64,000 nucleotides of DNA from Pseudomonas sp. P7548 (GCF_013386585.1 NZ_JACARO010000036.1:124001-188000); one strand, 5' to 3'; counted from the first letter of the stretch, positions 25,674-37,932 are shown. The notes: generated from the sequence alone by a model not told the origin. Made by a program: numbers and translations.

Positions 25674-26640
25674 GGGATACCCGCCCGGCAAACGTCAGGT
25701 AGGCTGCCACCAGCAGCCAGAGTGCGGCGCCTGCCAGGTACTTGACCCAGGGCGCGATCGTTGTGGTGGAAGACCAGTAGGCCTCGATGAAGGCTGCGAT
25801 CAGCAGGAATATCATGACGCCGCAGAGCATCTGTACGCTTTTGCGGGCTGCCAGGCGCAGGGATTCACCTCGGGTCAGTCGTCCCGGGGCAATCAGTGCC
25901 CAGCCCAGTTGCAAGCCCGCCGCGCCCGCGAGGGCAATGGCCGTCAGTTCGAAGGCGCCGTGCCCGATGACAAACGACCAGAAGGTCTGGCCGTAGCCGA
26001 TATCGGTCAGGTGCCCGGAGATTGCGCCGATGATCAAGCCGTTGAATATGAGGAAGAACACGCTGCCCAGGCCAAACAGCAAGCCGGCCGCGAACGTCTG
26101 GAAGGCGATGCCGATGTTGTGCATCACGTAGTAGCCGAACATCATCCAGTCTTCACTGGATGCACGCTCGGCGGCACGGCCGAGGCGGCTGGCGTTGGGG
26201 TTGTACATGGCCTGCATCTCGGCGACCTGCTGGGGGCTGACGATGCTGTAGATCAGGTCGGGAAACAGGTAGACCAGCAAGGCGATGCCCACCAGGCTGG
26301 CAAAGAACAGCAGGCTGGCGATCAATACGAAACGCCATTGCTCCCGTACCAGCCGCGGAAAGCCTGCCAGGATGAAACCCAGGACATTAGCGGTCAGTTG
26401 GCTACGATGGCGATACAGCTGTTGATGGCCTCGCAGGGCGAGTTGCTGCAGTGGATCGACCAGGTAGCTGCTATAGCCTCGCTCCTGGGCGAGTGCTAGA
26501 TGCTGGCACAGCCTTCGATAGTGGTGGGGGAACTCGGCCATGTCACTCGCCTTGGCCTTGCCTTGCTCCAACTGATTCAGTTGTTCGGCAAAGGCCTGCC
26601 ATTGGGGTTGGTGACGGCTTTCGAACAGGCTCTGCTTCAT
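25660..26640 (-). CDS. stage II sporulation protein M-like (SpoIIM/DUF95) membrane protein
   Basis: This 326-residue protein has a cytoplasmic N-terminal region (about 1-100) followed by five or six membrane segments (FVLIASLLFFASLVGIALLV, FQTFAAGLLFGLGSVFFLIF and others). It contains SpoIIM-family hallmarks: YYVMHNIGIAFQ, IIGAISGHL and GHGAFELTAIALAGAAG. Despite the name the family is not restricted to sporulators. Its GHGxFE motif is conserved. It overlaps the RDD gene by 4 bp (ATGA). The function in this operon is unknown. Confidence 0.85.
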   Translation of the reverse strand: MKQSLFESRHQPQWQAFAEQLNQLEQGKAKASDMAEFPHHYRRLCQHLALAQERGYSSYLVDPLQQLALRGHQQLYRHRSQLTANVLGFILAGFPRLVREQWRFVLIASLLFFASLVGIALLVYLFPDLIYSIVSPQQVAEMQAMYNPNASRLGRAAERASSEDWMMFGYYVMHNIGIAFQTFAAGLLFGLGSVFFLIFNGLIIGAISGHLTDIGYGQTFWSFVIGHGAFELTAIALAGAAGLQLGWALIAPGRLTRGESLRLAARKSVQMLCGVMIFLLIAAFIEAYWSSTTTIAPWVKYLAGAALWLLVAAYLTFAGRVSHAPE

Positions 26641-27329
26641 GCTGGCCCCAACAGTCCGCGCGCCACACCATTGAGTTGCTCGACGGCACGGGCCGGAGAC
26701 ACCTGCAGGGGCGTGGCGAGGATGGAGGCCAGTTCATGCACTCGTTCGGCAGACAGCTCACCCTGGCGTTCGGCAAAGCCAAGGATCGCCCGCTGCTCGC
26801 TCAACTCCAGTGGGAACGGCAGGCGCAAGGCTTGGGCCTGGGGCACCTGAGGGCGAGCCAGTGGCCGTTCGCGGTAGACCACCAGCGTGCCCGCAGCCAG
26901 GTCGCCAAGGCGTTTGAAATGGGGGTGTTGCAGGCAACTGATGGCGCCCAGGAAGTAGCCGAAGGGCAGCATGTCGACAAAACGCAGCAGGTTACGGATA
27001 AGTGACGCGGACCAGCCCACTGGCGTACCGTCGTCTTGCACCACCCGCAGGCCCATGACCTGCTTGCCGGGGGAGCAGCCCTGGTTCAGCACCTCGAACA
27101 GCACCATGTACCACCAACTGACCAGGAACAGCAGCAACGAGCCCAGGCCGATACCGATGTTGCCCAGGAGGGCCAGAGGTATGAGCAGGATACCCATGAT
27201 CAGCCCGCGCACCCCCAGGTCAAAGGCAAAGGCCACTGCACGTGGCAGCAGGCCGGCAGGGCGCAAGGGCAGATCGATACCCTCCGGGGTCTCGATCTGG
27301 TAGCGGGTATCCAACGGAACTGATGGCAT
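26637..27329 (-). CDS. RDD family membrane protein
   Basis: This 230-residue protein has an RDD domain: the Arg and two Asp residues of the family are at RAVAFAFDLGVRG (about 29-41) and downstream, with two or three membrane helices (ILLIPLALLGNIGIGLGSLLLFLV), and GCSPGKQVMGLRVVQDDG, which is highly characteristic. The ATG at 27329 follows AAGGATCG; earlier in-frame ATGs lack a ribosome-binding site. It is the first gene of the six-gene operon with SpoIIM, DUF4129, DUF4350, MoxR and DUF58 genes. RDD proteins are proposed transporters, function undetermined. Confidence 0.85.
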   Translation of the reverse strand: MPSVPLDTRYQIETPEGIDLPLRPAGLLPRAVAFAFDLGVRGLIMGILLIPLALLGNIGIGLGSLLLFLVSWWYMVLFEVLNQGCSPGKQVMGLRVVQDDGTPVGWSASLIRNLLRFVDMLPFGYFLGAISCLQHPHFKRLGDLAAGTLVVYRERPLARPQVPQAQALRLPFPLELSEQRAILGFAERQGELSAERVHELASILATPLQVSPARAVEQLNGVARGLLGPA

Positions 27330-27495
27330 TGCGATCCTTGGCAGTGCAGAGCGGCTGAGTGACACGGATGCTAGCAGTGTCGACGGTGGAAGCAACCATT
27401 CAAGTTTTTACTGGGTATTTGTACAGTAATCTATCGCTGGCCTCTGACGCCTTGCAGCGCCTAGACTTTGCCGATCTTCAGTACAGGAACAGCCC

Positions 27496-28923
27496 GTGAC
27501 CACCATTTTCTGGTACGACTACGAAACCACCGGCATCAACCCGCGCAGCGATCGCCCGCTGCAGGTTGCCGGGATTCGTACCGATCTCGAACTCAACGAG
27601 GTCGGCCCACCGGTCAATCTTCATTGCCAGCTCAGCGATGACATCCTGCCGCACCCGGCCGCGTGCGCGATCACCGGTATCACGCCTGGCGTCCTGGCGC
27701 AGAAGGGGTTGGCGGAAGCCGACTTCATGACCCGGGTGCACGCCGAACTGGCTGCTCCGGGAACCTGCGGTGCCGGCTATAACACCCTGCGGTTTGACGA
27801 TGAGATGACGCGCTACAGCTTGTACCGCAACTTTTTCGATCCTTACGCCCGTGAATGGCAGGGTGGCAATAGCCGTTGGGACCTGATCGATGTGGTTCGC
27901 ACCGCCTACGCGCTGCGACCTGAAGGGATCGTCTGGCCCGAACAGGATGGGCGCGTCACCCTGAAACTGGAGCGACTGACCGAGGCCAACGGCATCGACC
28001 ATGGGCAGGCTCACGATGCGCTGTCCGATGTGCGTGCCACCATCGCCCTGGCGCGTCTGGTCCGAGAGAAACAGCCCAAGTTGTATGAGTGGCTGTTTCA
28101 ACTGCGCAGCAAGCAACGGGTGATGGATCAGGTGCGCCTGCTGCAACCGATGGTGCACATTTCGGGGAGATTTTCTGCCGAGCGTCATTACCTGGGTATC
28201 GTGCTGCCGCTGGCCTGGCACCCACGCAATCGCAATGCGCTGATCGTGTGTGATCTGGGGCTGGATCCACAAGGCTTGCTGGACCTTGATGCCGATACGT
28301 TGCGCCGACGCCTTTACACGCGTCGTGATGAATTGGCCGACGGCGAATTGCCGGTGCCGCTCAAGTTGGTGCATATCAACCGTTGCCCGGTGGTCGCCCC
28401 ATTGAATGTGCTGCGTGGGCCGGACCTCCAGCGGCTTGAGCTGGATAAGGAGACTTGCCTGGCAAGGGCGCTGCGACTAACTGACGCACAGGAAGTGTGG
28501 CGGGACAAGTTGGCAGCCATTTACGCCGAGGAAGATTTCGAACCGAGTGCGGACCCGGAGCAGCAGCTCTACGATGGATTTATCGGTGATCGTGATCGTC
28601 GTTTATGTGAACAAGTGCGAGCAGCTGAACCACTGCAACTCGCGCGTGAGCAGTGGCCTTTCGATGATCATCGTTTGCCGGAATTATTGTTTCGCTACCG
28701 TGCGCGTAACTTTCCTGAAACCTTGAACAGCGAGGAGCAACAGCGCTGGAAACTTTTTTGTCAGCAGCGTTTGTCGAGCGCGGAATGGGGAGCGCCCAAT
28801 ACCCTTGAGGCATTTAAACAGGCCGCTGAGGAGTTGGTTGTTAGTGCTACGCCGTTTCAGCGTCAGGTACTCGACCAATGGCAGGTGTATGCCGACTCTT
28901 TAGCGGCTCGCCTGAATCTGTAA
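27496..28923 (+). CDS. sbcB: exodeoxyribonuclease I
   Basis: It degrades single-stranded DNA 3' to 5' in mismatch and recombination repair. The 475-residue product shows the DEDD exonuclease motifs: Asp8 and Glu10 in YDYETTG, a middle NTLRFDDEMTRY, and HDALSDVRATIALARL, followed by the SH3-like and helical domains of ExoI. The GTG start at 27496 yields the typical N-terminus MTTIFWYDYETTG. It faces mvaT, with a bidirectional terminator between. That neighbourhood is the same in P. aeruginosa as I recall it. Confidence 0.95.
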   Translation: MTTIFWYDYETTGINPRSDRPLQVAGIRTDLELNEVGPPVNLHCQLSDDILPHPAACAITGITPGVLAQKGLAEADFMTRVHAELAAPGTCGAGYNTLRFDDEMTRYSLYRNFFDPYAREWQGGNSRWDLIDVVRTAYALRPEGIVWPEQDGRVTLKLERLTEANGIDHGQAHDALSDVRATIALARLVREKQPKLYEWLFQLRSKQRVMDQVRLLQPMVHISGRFSAERHYLGIVLPLAWHPRNRNALIVCDLGLDPQGLLDLDADTLRRRLYTRRDELADGELPVPLKLVHINRCPVVAPLNVLRGPDLQRLELDKETCLARALRLTDAQEVWRDKLAAIYAEEDFEPSADPEQQLYDGFIGDRDRRLCEQVRAAEPLQLAREQWPFDDHRLPELLFRYRARNFPETLNSEEQQRWKLFCQQRLSSAEWGAPNTLEAFKQAAEELVVSATPFQRQVLDQWQVYADSLAARLNL

Positions 28924-28950
28924 TCGGGTAACAACAAAATACCCAGGCAA

Positions 28951-28980
28951 TAAAAAACGCCAGCAAGCTGGCGTTTTTAA
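28951..28980. terminator. bidirectional intrinsic terminator between sbcB and mvaT
   Basis: A 12-bp perfect stem AAAAACGCCAGC / GCTGGCGTTTTT (28953-28964 and 28967-28978) has A and T runs on both sides and only two loop bases. It ends both convergent genes. Confidence 0.92.
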
Positions 28981-29013
28981 TGTGTTGCGTATCAGGTTAA
29001 CACGCGATGAGGC

Positions 29014-29388
29014 TTAGCCCAGCAGGGTTGCCCAGCCTTCAACCACGTCACCGCCCCACTTGGATTTCCACTCTTTCAGGGTCTTGTGATTGCCGCCTTT
29101 GGTTTCAATCACTTCGCCGTTGTGTGGGTTCTTGTATTGCTTGACCTTGCGAGCGCGCTTGGTGCCAGTAGTTTTCACAGCACCGCGTGGCGCTTTAACT
29201 TTTGACTCTGGATCCAGCAGCGCGATGATGTCGCGAAGGGATTTGGAGTATTCACCCATCAGGGCGCGCAGTTTACCTTCGAATTCCAGCTCGGTTTGCA
29301 GCTTGTCGTCTTGGGACAGGTTCTTCAAACGGGCTTGCAGCTCTTTGATAGCTTCTTCGGTGGCACGGTATTCGTTGATCAGAGACAT
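29014..29388 (-). CDS. mvaT: MvaT-family xenogeneic silencer (H-NS-like)
   Basis: This 124-residue nucleoid protein silences AT-rich, often foreign, DNA and affects virulence and biofilm genes. The N-terminal coiled coil for oligomerisation (MSLINEYRATEEAIKELQAR, residues 1-60) and the C-terminal AT-pincer DNA-binding domain (KQYKNPHNGEVIETKGGNHK, about 82-101, with the KGGN minor-groove loop) are both visible. The ATG at 29388 gives the family N-terminus. It diverges from purU across an AT-rich region. MvaU is the paralogue; gene position favours mvaT. Confidence 0.93.
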   Translation of the reverse strand: MSLINEYRATEEAIKELQARLKNLSQDDKLQTELEFEGKLRALMGEYSKSLRDIIALLDPESKVKAPRGAVKTTGTKRARKVKQYKNPHNGEVIETKGGNHKTLKEWKSKWGGDVVEGWATLLG

Positions 29389-29739
29389 GGGGACTACCTT
29401 ATGTAGAGCGCGGGTTGAACAAGGGGAGTGGGGCAATAATAGTCAGGCAATTTCGTCAAGTAAACATTTAACAAGGCATTTATGTGAATTACTTTGAATG
29501 TTTGTGGCGAAGCTATGCAATCGAGTTAATTAGTAGGTCGTAGGCCTAAAGATAATCGCCGTTGTTTTTTGATATTTCCCTGATCTTGCCGTTGTACCGC
29601 CATGTAGCAAGGGTAAAACCTTACGCTATTAAGGGGTGTGGCTGGCACGGGGGATCAGAATAAGCCACAAGGAATACTGCAGATTTTCTGCGCAATCGCT
29701 AGAATGGCGGCCTTTGCGAAGTTCTGGAGTTTCCCCCTA
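29389..29739. other. 351-base region between mvaT and purU
   Basis: No gene is apparent. The part next to mvaT (about 29440-29600) is conspicuously AT-rich, as expected of an H-NS-type gene promoter that may be autoregulated. On the purU side a TAGAAT -10-like box (29700-29705) lies 35 bp before the purU start. No terminator or riboswitch structure was recognised. Confidence 0.6.
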
Positions 29740-30588
29740 ATGCGCACTTTTCGGCTGGTGATTGCTTGCCCGGACCGGGTTGGCATCGTTGCCAAGGTCA
29801 GTAACTTTCTGGCTTCCCACAACGGTTGGATCACCGAGGCGAGCCATCACTCGGACAATCTCAGCGGTTGGTTCTTCATGCGTCACGAGATTCGTGCCGA
29901 TACGTTGCCGTTTGGTCTTGAAGCGTTTCGCGAGGCCTTTGCGCCCATCGCCGAAGAGTTCTCGATGACCTGGCAGATCACCGACACCGAGCAGAAAAAA
30001 CGCGTGGTGCTGATGGCCAGTCGTGAGTCCCACTGCCTGGCCGATCTGCTGCACCGCTGGCACAGCGACGAGCTGGACTGTGAGATCGCCTGTGTGATCT
30101 CCAACCACGACGACCTGCGCAGCATGGTCGAATGGCACGGCATCCCGTACTACCACGTCCCGGTAAACCCGCAGGACAAGGAGCCGGCGTTCGCCGAGGT
30201 CTCCCGCCTGGTCAAGCAGCATGAGGCGGATGTGGTGGTGCTGGCGCGCTACATGCAGATCCTGCCACCGGAGTTGTGCCGTGAATACGCCGGCAAGGTG
30301 ATCAACATTCACCACAGCTTCCTGCCGTCGTTCATTGGTGCCAAGCCTTACCATCAGGCCTCCCTGCGTGGCGTGAAGCTGATTGGCGCGACGTGCCACT
30401 ACGTCACCGAGGAACTGGACGCCGGCCCGATCATCGAGCAGGACGTGGTACGTGTGAGCCACAGTGACAGCATCGAAGACATGGTGCGTTTCGGCCGTGA
30501 CGTCGAGAAGATGGTCCTGGCCCGTGGCTTGCGTTACCACCTGGAAGACCGCGTGCTGGTGCACGGCAACAAGACCGTCGTGTTCTGA
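29740..30588 (+). CDS. purU: formyltetrahydrofolate deformylase
   Basis: It hydrolyses 10-formyl-THF to THF and formate, supplying formate for purine synthesis and balancing one-carbon units. The 282-residue protein has an N-terminal ACT domain (RLVIACPDRVGIVAKVSNFL, residues 4-23) and a formyltransferase domain with the catalytic VINIHHSFLPSF segment and the downstream GATCHYVTEELDAGPII motif. The ATG at 29740 gives the family N-terminus MRTFRLVI; an earlier in-frame ATG at 29638 is unlikely. A terminator follows directly. Confidence 0.93.
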   Translation: MRTFRLVIACPDRVGIVAKVSNFLASHNGWITEASHHSDNLSGWFFMRHEIRADTLPFGLEAFREAFAPIAEEFSMTWQITDTEQKKRVVLMASRESHCLADLLHRWHSDELDCEIACVISNHDDLRSMVEWHGIPYYHVPVNPQDKEPAFAEVSRLVKQHEADVVVLARYMQILPPELCREYAGKVINIHHSFLPSFIGAKPYHQASLRGVKLIGATCHYVTEELDAGPIIEQDVVRVSHSDSIEDMVRFGRDVEKMVLARGLRYHLEDRVLVHGNKTVVF

Positions 30589-30610
30589 TCCAAGGGTTTT
30601 GATTGAAGAA

Positions 30611-30652
30611 TGAAGGGCCTGGGCGTTAAATCGTCCCAGGCCCTTTTTCTTT
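30611..30652 (+). terminator. intrinsic terminator of purU
   Basis: A 10-bp stem AGGGCCTGGG / CCCAGGCCCT (30614-30623 and 30635-30644) is followed by TTTTCTTT, 25 bp after the purU stop. Confidence 0.9.
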
Positions 30653-30674
30653 GTTGGGCGCAGAGGTTTAGAGC

Positions 30675-30845
30675 ATGAGCGATCCACTGGATAAGGCCAC
30701 TTCCAAGGCCCCGGCCACCCTGGGAGAGGGCTGTTTGAGCCGGTTTGACCCGGAAGAACTGAGCAGCGACGACGGCACCGAATTTCCGGGTGCCGCCGAG
30801 CTGTGGGAGCAAGAGAAGGGCAAGGCCGAACCGGAGGGTAAGTAA
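30675..30845 (+). CDS. hypothetical 56-residue acidic protein
   Basis: I recognise no domain. The 56-residue frame opens with ATG at 30675 after AGAGG (8-base spacing). It is strongly acidic (FDPEELSSDDGTEFPGAAE) with a Lys-rich tail (EKGKAEPEGK). It has no signal peptide or membrane segment. It lies after the purU terminator and stops 13 bp before the end of the convergent chemoreceptor gene. The clear ribosome-binding site and biased composition suggest a real, conserved small gene. Confidence 0.6.
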   Translation: MSDPLDKATSKAPATLGEGCLSRFDPEELSSDDGTEFPGAAELWEQEKGKAEPEGK

Positions 30846-30858
30846 CGCCCCGCGCGGG

Positions 30859-32748
30859 TCAGATCCGGAAACTGCCCACCAGTTGTTTCAGGCGCGCCGC
30901 CTGTTGTTCCAGGTCGGCACAGGCCCGCAGGGTGGATTGCAGGTTTTCGACGCCTTCCTGATTGAGGGTGTTGATCTCGGTGATGTCCATGTTGATCGAC
31001 TCGACCACCGAGGTCTGTTCTTCAGTGGCGGTGGCCACCGATTGGTTCATGCCGTCGATCTCGCCAATGCGCAGGGTCACGCTGTTCAGGCGCTCACCGG
31101 CCAGGTTGGCGATCTCTACGCTGTCTTGGCTATGGCGCTGGCTTTCGCCCATGGTGCTGACCGAATCCCGGGCACCGACCTGCAACTCTTCGATCATCTT
31201 CTGCACCTGTTGCGCCGATTCCTGGGTGCGATGGGCCAGGTTGCGCACTTCATCGGCCACCACGGCGAACCCGCGACCCGCTTCCCCGGCACGGGCCGCT
31301 TCGATGGCGGCGTTGAGTGCCAGCAAGTTGGTTTGCTGGGAGATGCTGGTAATCACCTCGAGAATCTGCCCGATATTGACCGTCTTGCTGTTGAGCGCTT
31401 CGATATTGCTGCTCGAAGCACTGATCATTTCGGACAACTGGTTCATGGCCTTGATATTGCGCTCCACCACCTGCTGGCCATCTTCGGCCAGGTGCCGCGC
31501 ATCGCTGGCCTGGTGCGAGGCTTGCGCCGCATTGCGCGCGATTTCCTGGGCAGCGGCGCCCAGTTCATTGATGGCCGCCGCCACGCTGTTGGTGCGGTTG
31601 GCCTGCTCGTCGGAATTGATCATCGATGAGTTGGAAGCGCTCACCACCCGCAGTGCCACTTCATTGACCTGCTCGGTCGCTGAGGACACTTCGCGGATCG
31701 ACGTATGAATGCGCTCCACGAAGCGGTTGAACGCGTTCCCTAGGGTGCCGAATTCGTCGTGGTTCTGAATGGCCAGGCGGCGTGTCAGGTCACCTTCACC
31801 GTCAGCGATGTCTTGCATGGCGCGGGTCATCACGTGCAGCGGTTGCAGCAGGATGCGGATCAACATGCCGAGCAGGGCGATGATGATCACCACAGCAATG
31901 AACGTGGCAATCACCGCCGAGGTGCGGAATTCGCTGAGCATGGCGAAGGATTTGTCTTTATCCACCGAAATGCCGAGGTACCAGTTCACCGAGGGTAGAC
32001 CCTTGATCGGTGTAAAGGTCACGATGTTGTCCTTGCCGTTGGCCTCGACTTCGCTGAAGCCGGTGCTGATGGTCGGCGTGTTTTTTGGGTACACGTCGGC
32101 CAGCGTCTTCATCACCAGGTTTTTGTCCGGGTGTACCAAGACCTTGCCATCGGCGCTGACCAGGAAGGCATAACCCATGCCGCCGAAGTTCAGCGCGCCA
32201 ATGTTATCCACCAGGGTTTGCAAGCTCAGGTCGCCGCCCACGACGCCAATGCTCTGGGCGCCCTGGGTGCTGGGCGTGGCGATGGAAATGATCAGTTTGC
32301 CGGTCGCGGCATCGATGTAGGGCTCGGTGAGCGTCGAGCCGTTGCTGGCCTGGGCGCCTTTGTACCAGGGGCGAACACGCGGGTCGAAGCCGTCCGGCAT
32401 CTTGGTGTCAGGGCGGATGGTGAACGCGCCTTTACTGTCACCCACGTAGGTCGCCATGAAGGATGACGTCAGGGCTTTCTGTTCGAGCATCTTGGCAACG
32501 GCGGAGGGTTCCGGGTTGATGGCGATGTTCTGTGCGGCGTTTTCAACCAGGGCAATGCGCCCGGTGAGCCAGGTTTGGATGTTGCTGGCGGTGACATCAC
32601 CCATTTCATGCAAGTAGTTGTTGAGGTCGTCGCGAATGGCGTTGCGTTGCAGGTAGTCGTTGTAGAGGGTAAACAGCGCAAATGCGGCGATGACGATAAG
32701 GGAGGCTGCAAGCAGGATTTTGTGGCTGAAGCGCAGATTTTTATTCAT
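30859..32748 (-). CDS. methyl-accepting chemotaxis protein, PctA-like amino-acid receptor
   Basis: This 629-residue receptor has two membrane segments (about 9-29 and 278-299), a periplasmic dCache_1 domain, a HAMP domain and a long signalling domain with the conserved [20 protein letters not shown] tip. The ligand-binding region carries all residues of the amino-acid-specific dCache motif in PctA numbering: Tyr101, Arg126, Trp128, Tyr129, Tyr144, Asp146 and Asp173 ([21 protein letters not shown]). It therefore probably detects L-amino acids. A PctA/B/C assignment cannot be made on sequence alone. The ribosome-binding site of the start at 32748 is weak. Confidence 0.9.
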   Translation of the reverse strand: MNKNLRFSHKILLAASLIVIAAFALFTLYNDYLQRNAIRDDLNNYLHEMGDVTASNIQTWLTGRIALVENAAQNIAINPEPSAVAKMLEQKALTSSFMATYVGDSKGAFTIRPDTKMPDGFDPRVRPWYKGAQASNGSTLTEPYIDAATGKLIISIATPSTQGAQSIGVVGGDLSLQTLVDNIGALNFGGMGYAFLVSADGKVLVHPDKNLVMKTLADVYPKNTPTISTGFSEVEANGKDNIVTFTPIKGLPSVNWYLGISVDKDKSFAMLSEFRTSAVIATFIAVVIIIALLGMLIRILLQPLHVMTRAMQDIADGEGDLTRRLAIQNHDEFGTLGNAFNRFVERIHTSIREVSSATEQVNEVALRVVSASNSSMINSDEQANRTNSVAAAINELGAAAQEIARNAAQASHQASDARHLAEDGQQVVERNIKAMNQLSEMISASSSNIEALNSKTVNIGQILEVITSISQQTNLLALNAAIEAARAGEAGRGFAVVADEVRNLAHRTQESAQQVQKMIEELQVGARDSVSTMGESQRHSQDSVEIANLAGERLNSVTLRIGEIDGMNQSVATATEEQTSVVESINMDITEINTLNQEGVENLQSTLRACADLEQQAARLKQLVGSFRI

Positions 32749-32952
32749 GGCTTGTAGGGTCCGCTAAGGTCTTATTATCCGAAGCGCGTCCTTATGGGAT
32801 GCGCAAAATGGCAGCGTCAAAAAAGGTGTGATATTTCTTGCGATAGCTCCGTTGGTCCCTGTAGGAACTATCCGACCTATTTTTAGACTTTGTGGGTCTC
32901 ACACCTCTCTATATCGACCTGGCGGCACTAAAGATTAACCAGAGGTGACGAA

Positions 32953-34431
32953 ATGCCTGATACCACGCAACTCCTTATCGGCGCGGGCCTGGACGGCCAA
33001 CCCATCGCCCAGGCCATGCGCTTGGCCAACCGCCATGGGCTGATTGCCGGTGCGACCGGCACGGGCAAGACCGTCACCTTGCAACGCCTGACGGAAGCCT
33101 TCAGCGACGCGGGCGTCGCGGTGTTCGCGGCTGATATCAAGGGCGACCTGTGTGGCCTCGGGGCCGCAGCCAACCCGCAGGGCAAGGTGGCCGAGCGCAT
33201 CGCCGGCATGCCTTTCCTGGGGTACACCGCCAAGGCCTACCCTGTGACGTTGTGGGACATCCATGGGCAGTCCGGTCATCCATTGCGCACCACCATCAGC
33301 GAAATGGGCCCATTGTTGCTCGGCGCACTGCTGGAACTCACCGACAGCCAACAGTCGGCGCTCTACGCGACCTTCAAGGTGGCCGACCGCGAAGGTTTGC
33401 TGCTGCTGGACCTCAAGGACCTCAAGGCGCTGCTCAACCACCTGCGCTACCACCCGGAATTGCTGGGCGAGGACGCGGCGCTGATGACCACCGGCTCCAG
33501 CCAGGCCCTGCTGCGGCGCCTGGCGGTCCTGGAGCAACAGGGCGCCGAGGCCTTGTTTGGCGAGCCGGCCCTGCAGCTTGAAGACATCCTGCAACCCGCC
33601 AGTGATGGGCGAGGGCGTATCCACCTGCTCGACGCCAGCCGCCTGGTGCATGAGGCGCCCAAGGTGTACGCGACCTTCCTGCTGTGGCTGTTGGCGGAGT
33701 TGTTCGAGCAATTGCCCGAACGCGGCGATGCCGACAAGCCGTTGCTGGCGCTGTTTTTTGATGAGGCCCACTTGCTGTTTGCCGATACGCCCAAGGCGTT
33801 GCAGGAGCGGTTGGAGCAAGTGGTGCGCTTGATTCGCTCCAAAGGTGTCGGCGTTTACTTTGTCACACAGTCTCCGGGGGATTTGCCTGACACGGTCTTG
33901 GCGCAATTGGGCCTGCGCATCCAGCACGGCCTGCGGGCGTTCACCACCAAGGAGCAGAAGTCCCTGCGGGCAGTGGCAGACGGTTTTCGGCCGAACCCCA
34001 CCTTCGATACCCTGGCGGTGCTGACCGAGCTGGGCACAGGTGAGGCGTTGGTGGGCACGCTGCAGGAAAAAGGCACGCCGGAAGTCGTCCAGCGCGTACT
34101 GGTGGCGCCGCCGCAGTCGCGTATCGGGCCGCTCAGCGAGGCCGAACGCGCGGCGCTGATTGCCAGTTCACCGTTGCTGGGGCGCTATGACAAACCGATT
34201 GACCGGGAGTCGGCCTATGAAGTGCTGATGGCACGCAAAGACCTGGGGACGACGGAAGAGGCCAAGCCGGCTACCGAAGAGCCAAGTTTCACGGACAAGG
34301 CGGGGGCCTTTCTGGGCACTACGGCGGGCAAGGCGCTGAAATCCGCGATGCAGCAGGCGGCCAATCAGATGGGACGCCAGTTGGTGCGGGGGTTGTTGGG
34401 ATCGTTGCTGGGTGGCAGCAAGCGCAAGTAG
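32953..34431 (+). CDS. HerA-like ATPase (DUF853 / YjgR family)
   Basis: This 492-residue P-loop ATPase of the HerA/FtsK superfamily has Walker A GATGTGKT at 33-40, an adjacent AADIKGDLCGL segment, and Walker B ALFFDEAHLLF at about 259-269. Asp-Glu-Ala-His suggests ATP hydrolysis coupled to DNA or protein movement. A low-complexity C-terminus with GRQLVRGLLGSLLGG may anchor or oligomerise. The role of this family is not established. It stands alone, convergent with dciA. Confidence 0.87.
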   Translation: MPDTTQLLIGAGLDGQPIAQAMRLANRHGLIAGATGTGKTVTLQRLTEAFSDAGVAVFAADIKGDLCGLGAAANPQGKVAERIAGMPFLGYTAKAYPVTLWDIHGQSGHPLRTTISEMGPLLLGALLELTDSQQSALYATFKVADREGLLLLDLKDLKALLNHLRYHPELLGEDAALMTTGSSQALLRRLAVLEQQGAEALFGEPALQLEDILQPASDGRGRIHLLDASRLVHEAPKVYATFLLWLLAELFEQLPERGDADKPLLALFFDEAHLLFADTPKALQERLEQVVRLIRSKGVGVYFVTQSPGDLPDTVLAQLGLRIQHGLRAFTTKEQKSLRAVADGFRPNPTFDTLAVLTELGTGEALVGTLQEKGTPEVVQRVLVAPPQSRIGPLSEAERAALIASSPLLGRYDKPIDRESAYEVLMARKDLGTTEEAKPATEEPSFTDKAGAFLGTTAGKALKSAMQQAANQMGRQLVRGLLGSLLGGSKRK

Positions 34432-34435
34432 CGGT

Positions 34436-34891
34436 TCAGGCCTTGGGCTTGGCGTGGGCGGCGAGCCGCTCCAGGGCGGCGCGCAGGCCGGGGTCGCTGA
34501 TGCCGTCGGCCGTCGCCTGGATGGTTTCGGCGGCATTTACCGACAGGTCCATCGTGTGGCCCACTGCGCCTTGTTGCACGGTAGGCGGCTGCACCTTGAA
34601 CTGGATACGCGTCAAGTTGGCGAACTCATCGAAGGCCATCAATTGACGTTGCAGGCGTTTTTGCTGGTAACGCAAACGCGTGGCCCAATGACCGTCGGTG
34701 ACAATTAACAGCAAATTGCCTTCACGCCAGGACGCCACATGACAATGTTCACGTGCGGCCGGTTGCAATTGGCTTTCGAGCAGGCGTTGCAGATGGCCCA
34801 GGCGTTGCGCGTGGCCAAAGATGGCTTTCAACGGCTTGGCTTCGCGGAGCAACACGCTGGGGATGCGAGCTGTATGAGGGCGAAATGCCAT
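34436..34891 (-). CDS. dciA: DciA-type (DUF721) replicative helicase loader
   Basis: This 151-residue protein has the DUF721 domain at the N-terminal half, including LQRLLESQLQPAAREHCHVA and NLLLIVTDGHWATRLRYQQ. DciA is the ancestral loader of DnaB helicase at oriC, used where E. coli DnaC is absent. The ATG at 34891 (MAFRPHTARIPS) is chosen; an in-frame start at 34981 is unsupported. It sits next to and divergent from secA, the neighbourhood I recall in P. aeruginosa. Confidence 0.82.
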   Translation of the reverse strand: MAFRPHTARIPSVLLREAKPLKAIFGHAQRLGHLQRLLESQLQPAAREHCHVASWREGNLLLIVTDGHWATRLRYQQKRLQRQLMAFDEFANLTRIQFKVQPPTVQQGAVGHTMDLSVNAAETIQATADGISDPGLRAALERLAAHAKPKA

Positions 34892-35196
34892 GTTTAGACA
34901 CCTTAAGTAACAGAGCCGCCATCTTAACAGAAAGCGCCCGCAGGCCCCCGGGCAATGCAACTGCAGGTCAACGCTTGCCAAATCAATAGGTAACTTCTGC
35001 GCTCCATGGGTTGAAGTTCCGGTAAAAGCCCTTATTTTAAACAGGCCCTCTCACAGCACCATGCCAGCATCGGGGAACAACGCCACTTTCCTCACCCACG
35101 ATTCCGGGTAGAATGCGCGTTCGCATGCGGCCGTGAGGGCTGCTCGGGCCACTCACGGTGCGCCCTCCATCCCTATGTGTGGAAGAACCTGCCGAT
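34892..35196. other. 305-base divergent region between dciA and secA
   Basis: No gene was found. A TAGAAT -10-like box is at 35109-35114 on the plus strand, about 85 bp before secA; the -35 element is unclear. The remainder shows no strong hairpin or motif. Confidence 0.5.

Positions 35197-37932
<2,736 letters not shown>

Noticed and set aside
29641..29660. Sigma-54-like TGGCAC before purU
   Set aside because: The GG-N10-GC spacing fails, so no -12 element is present.
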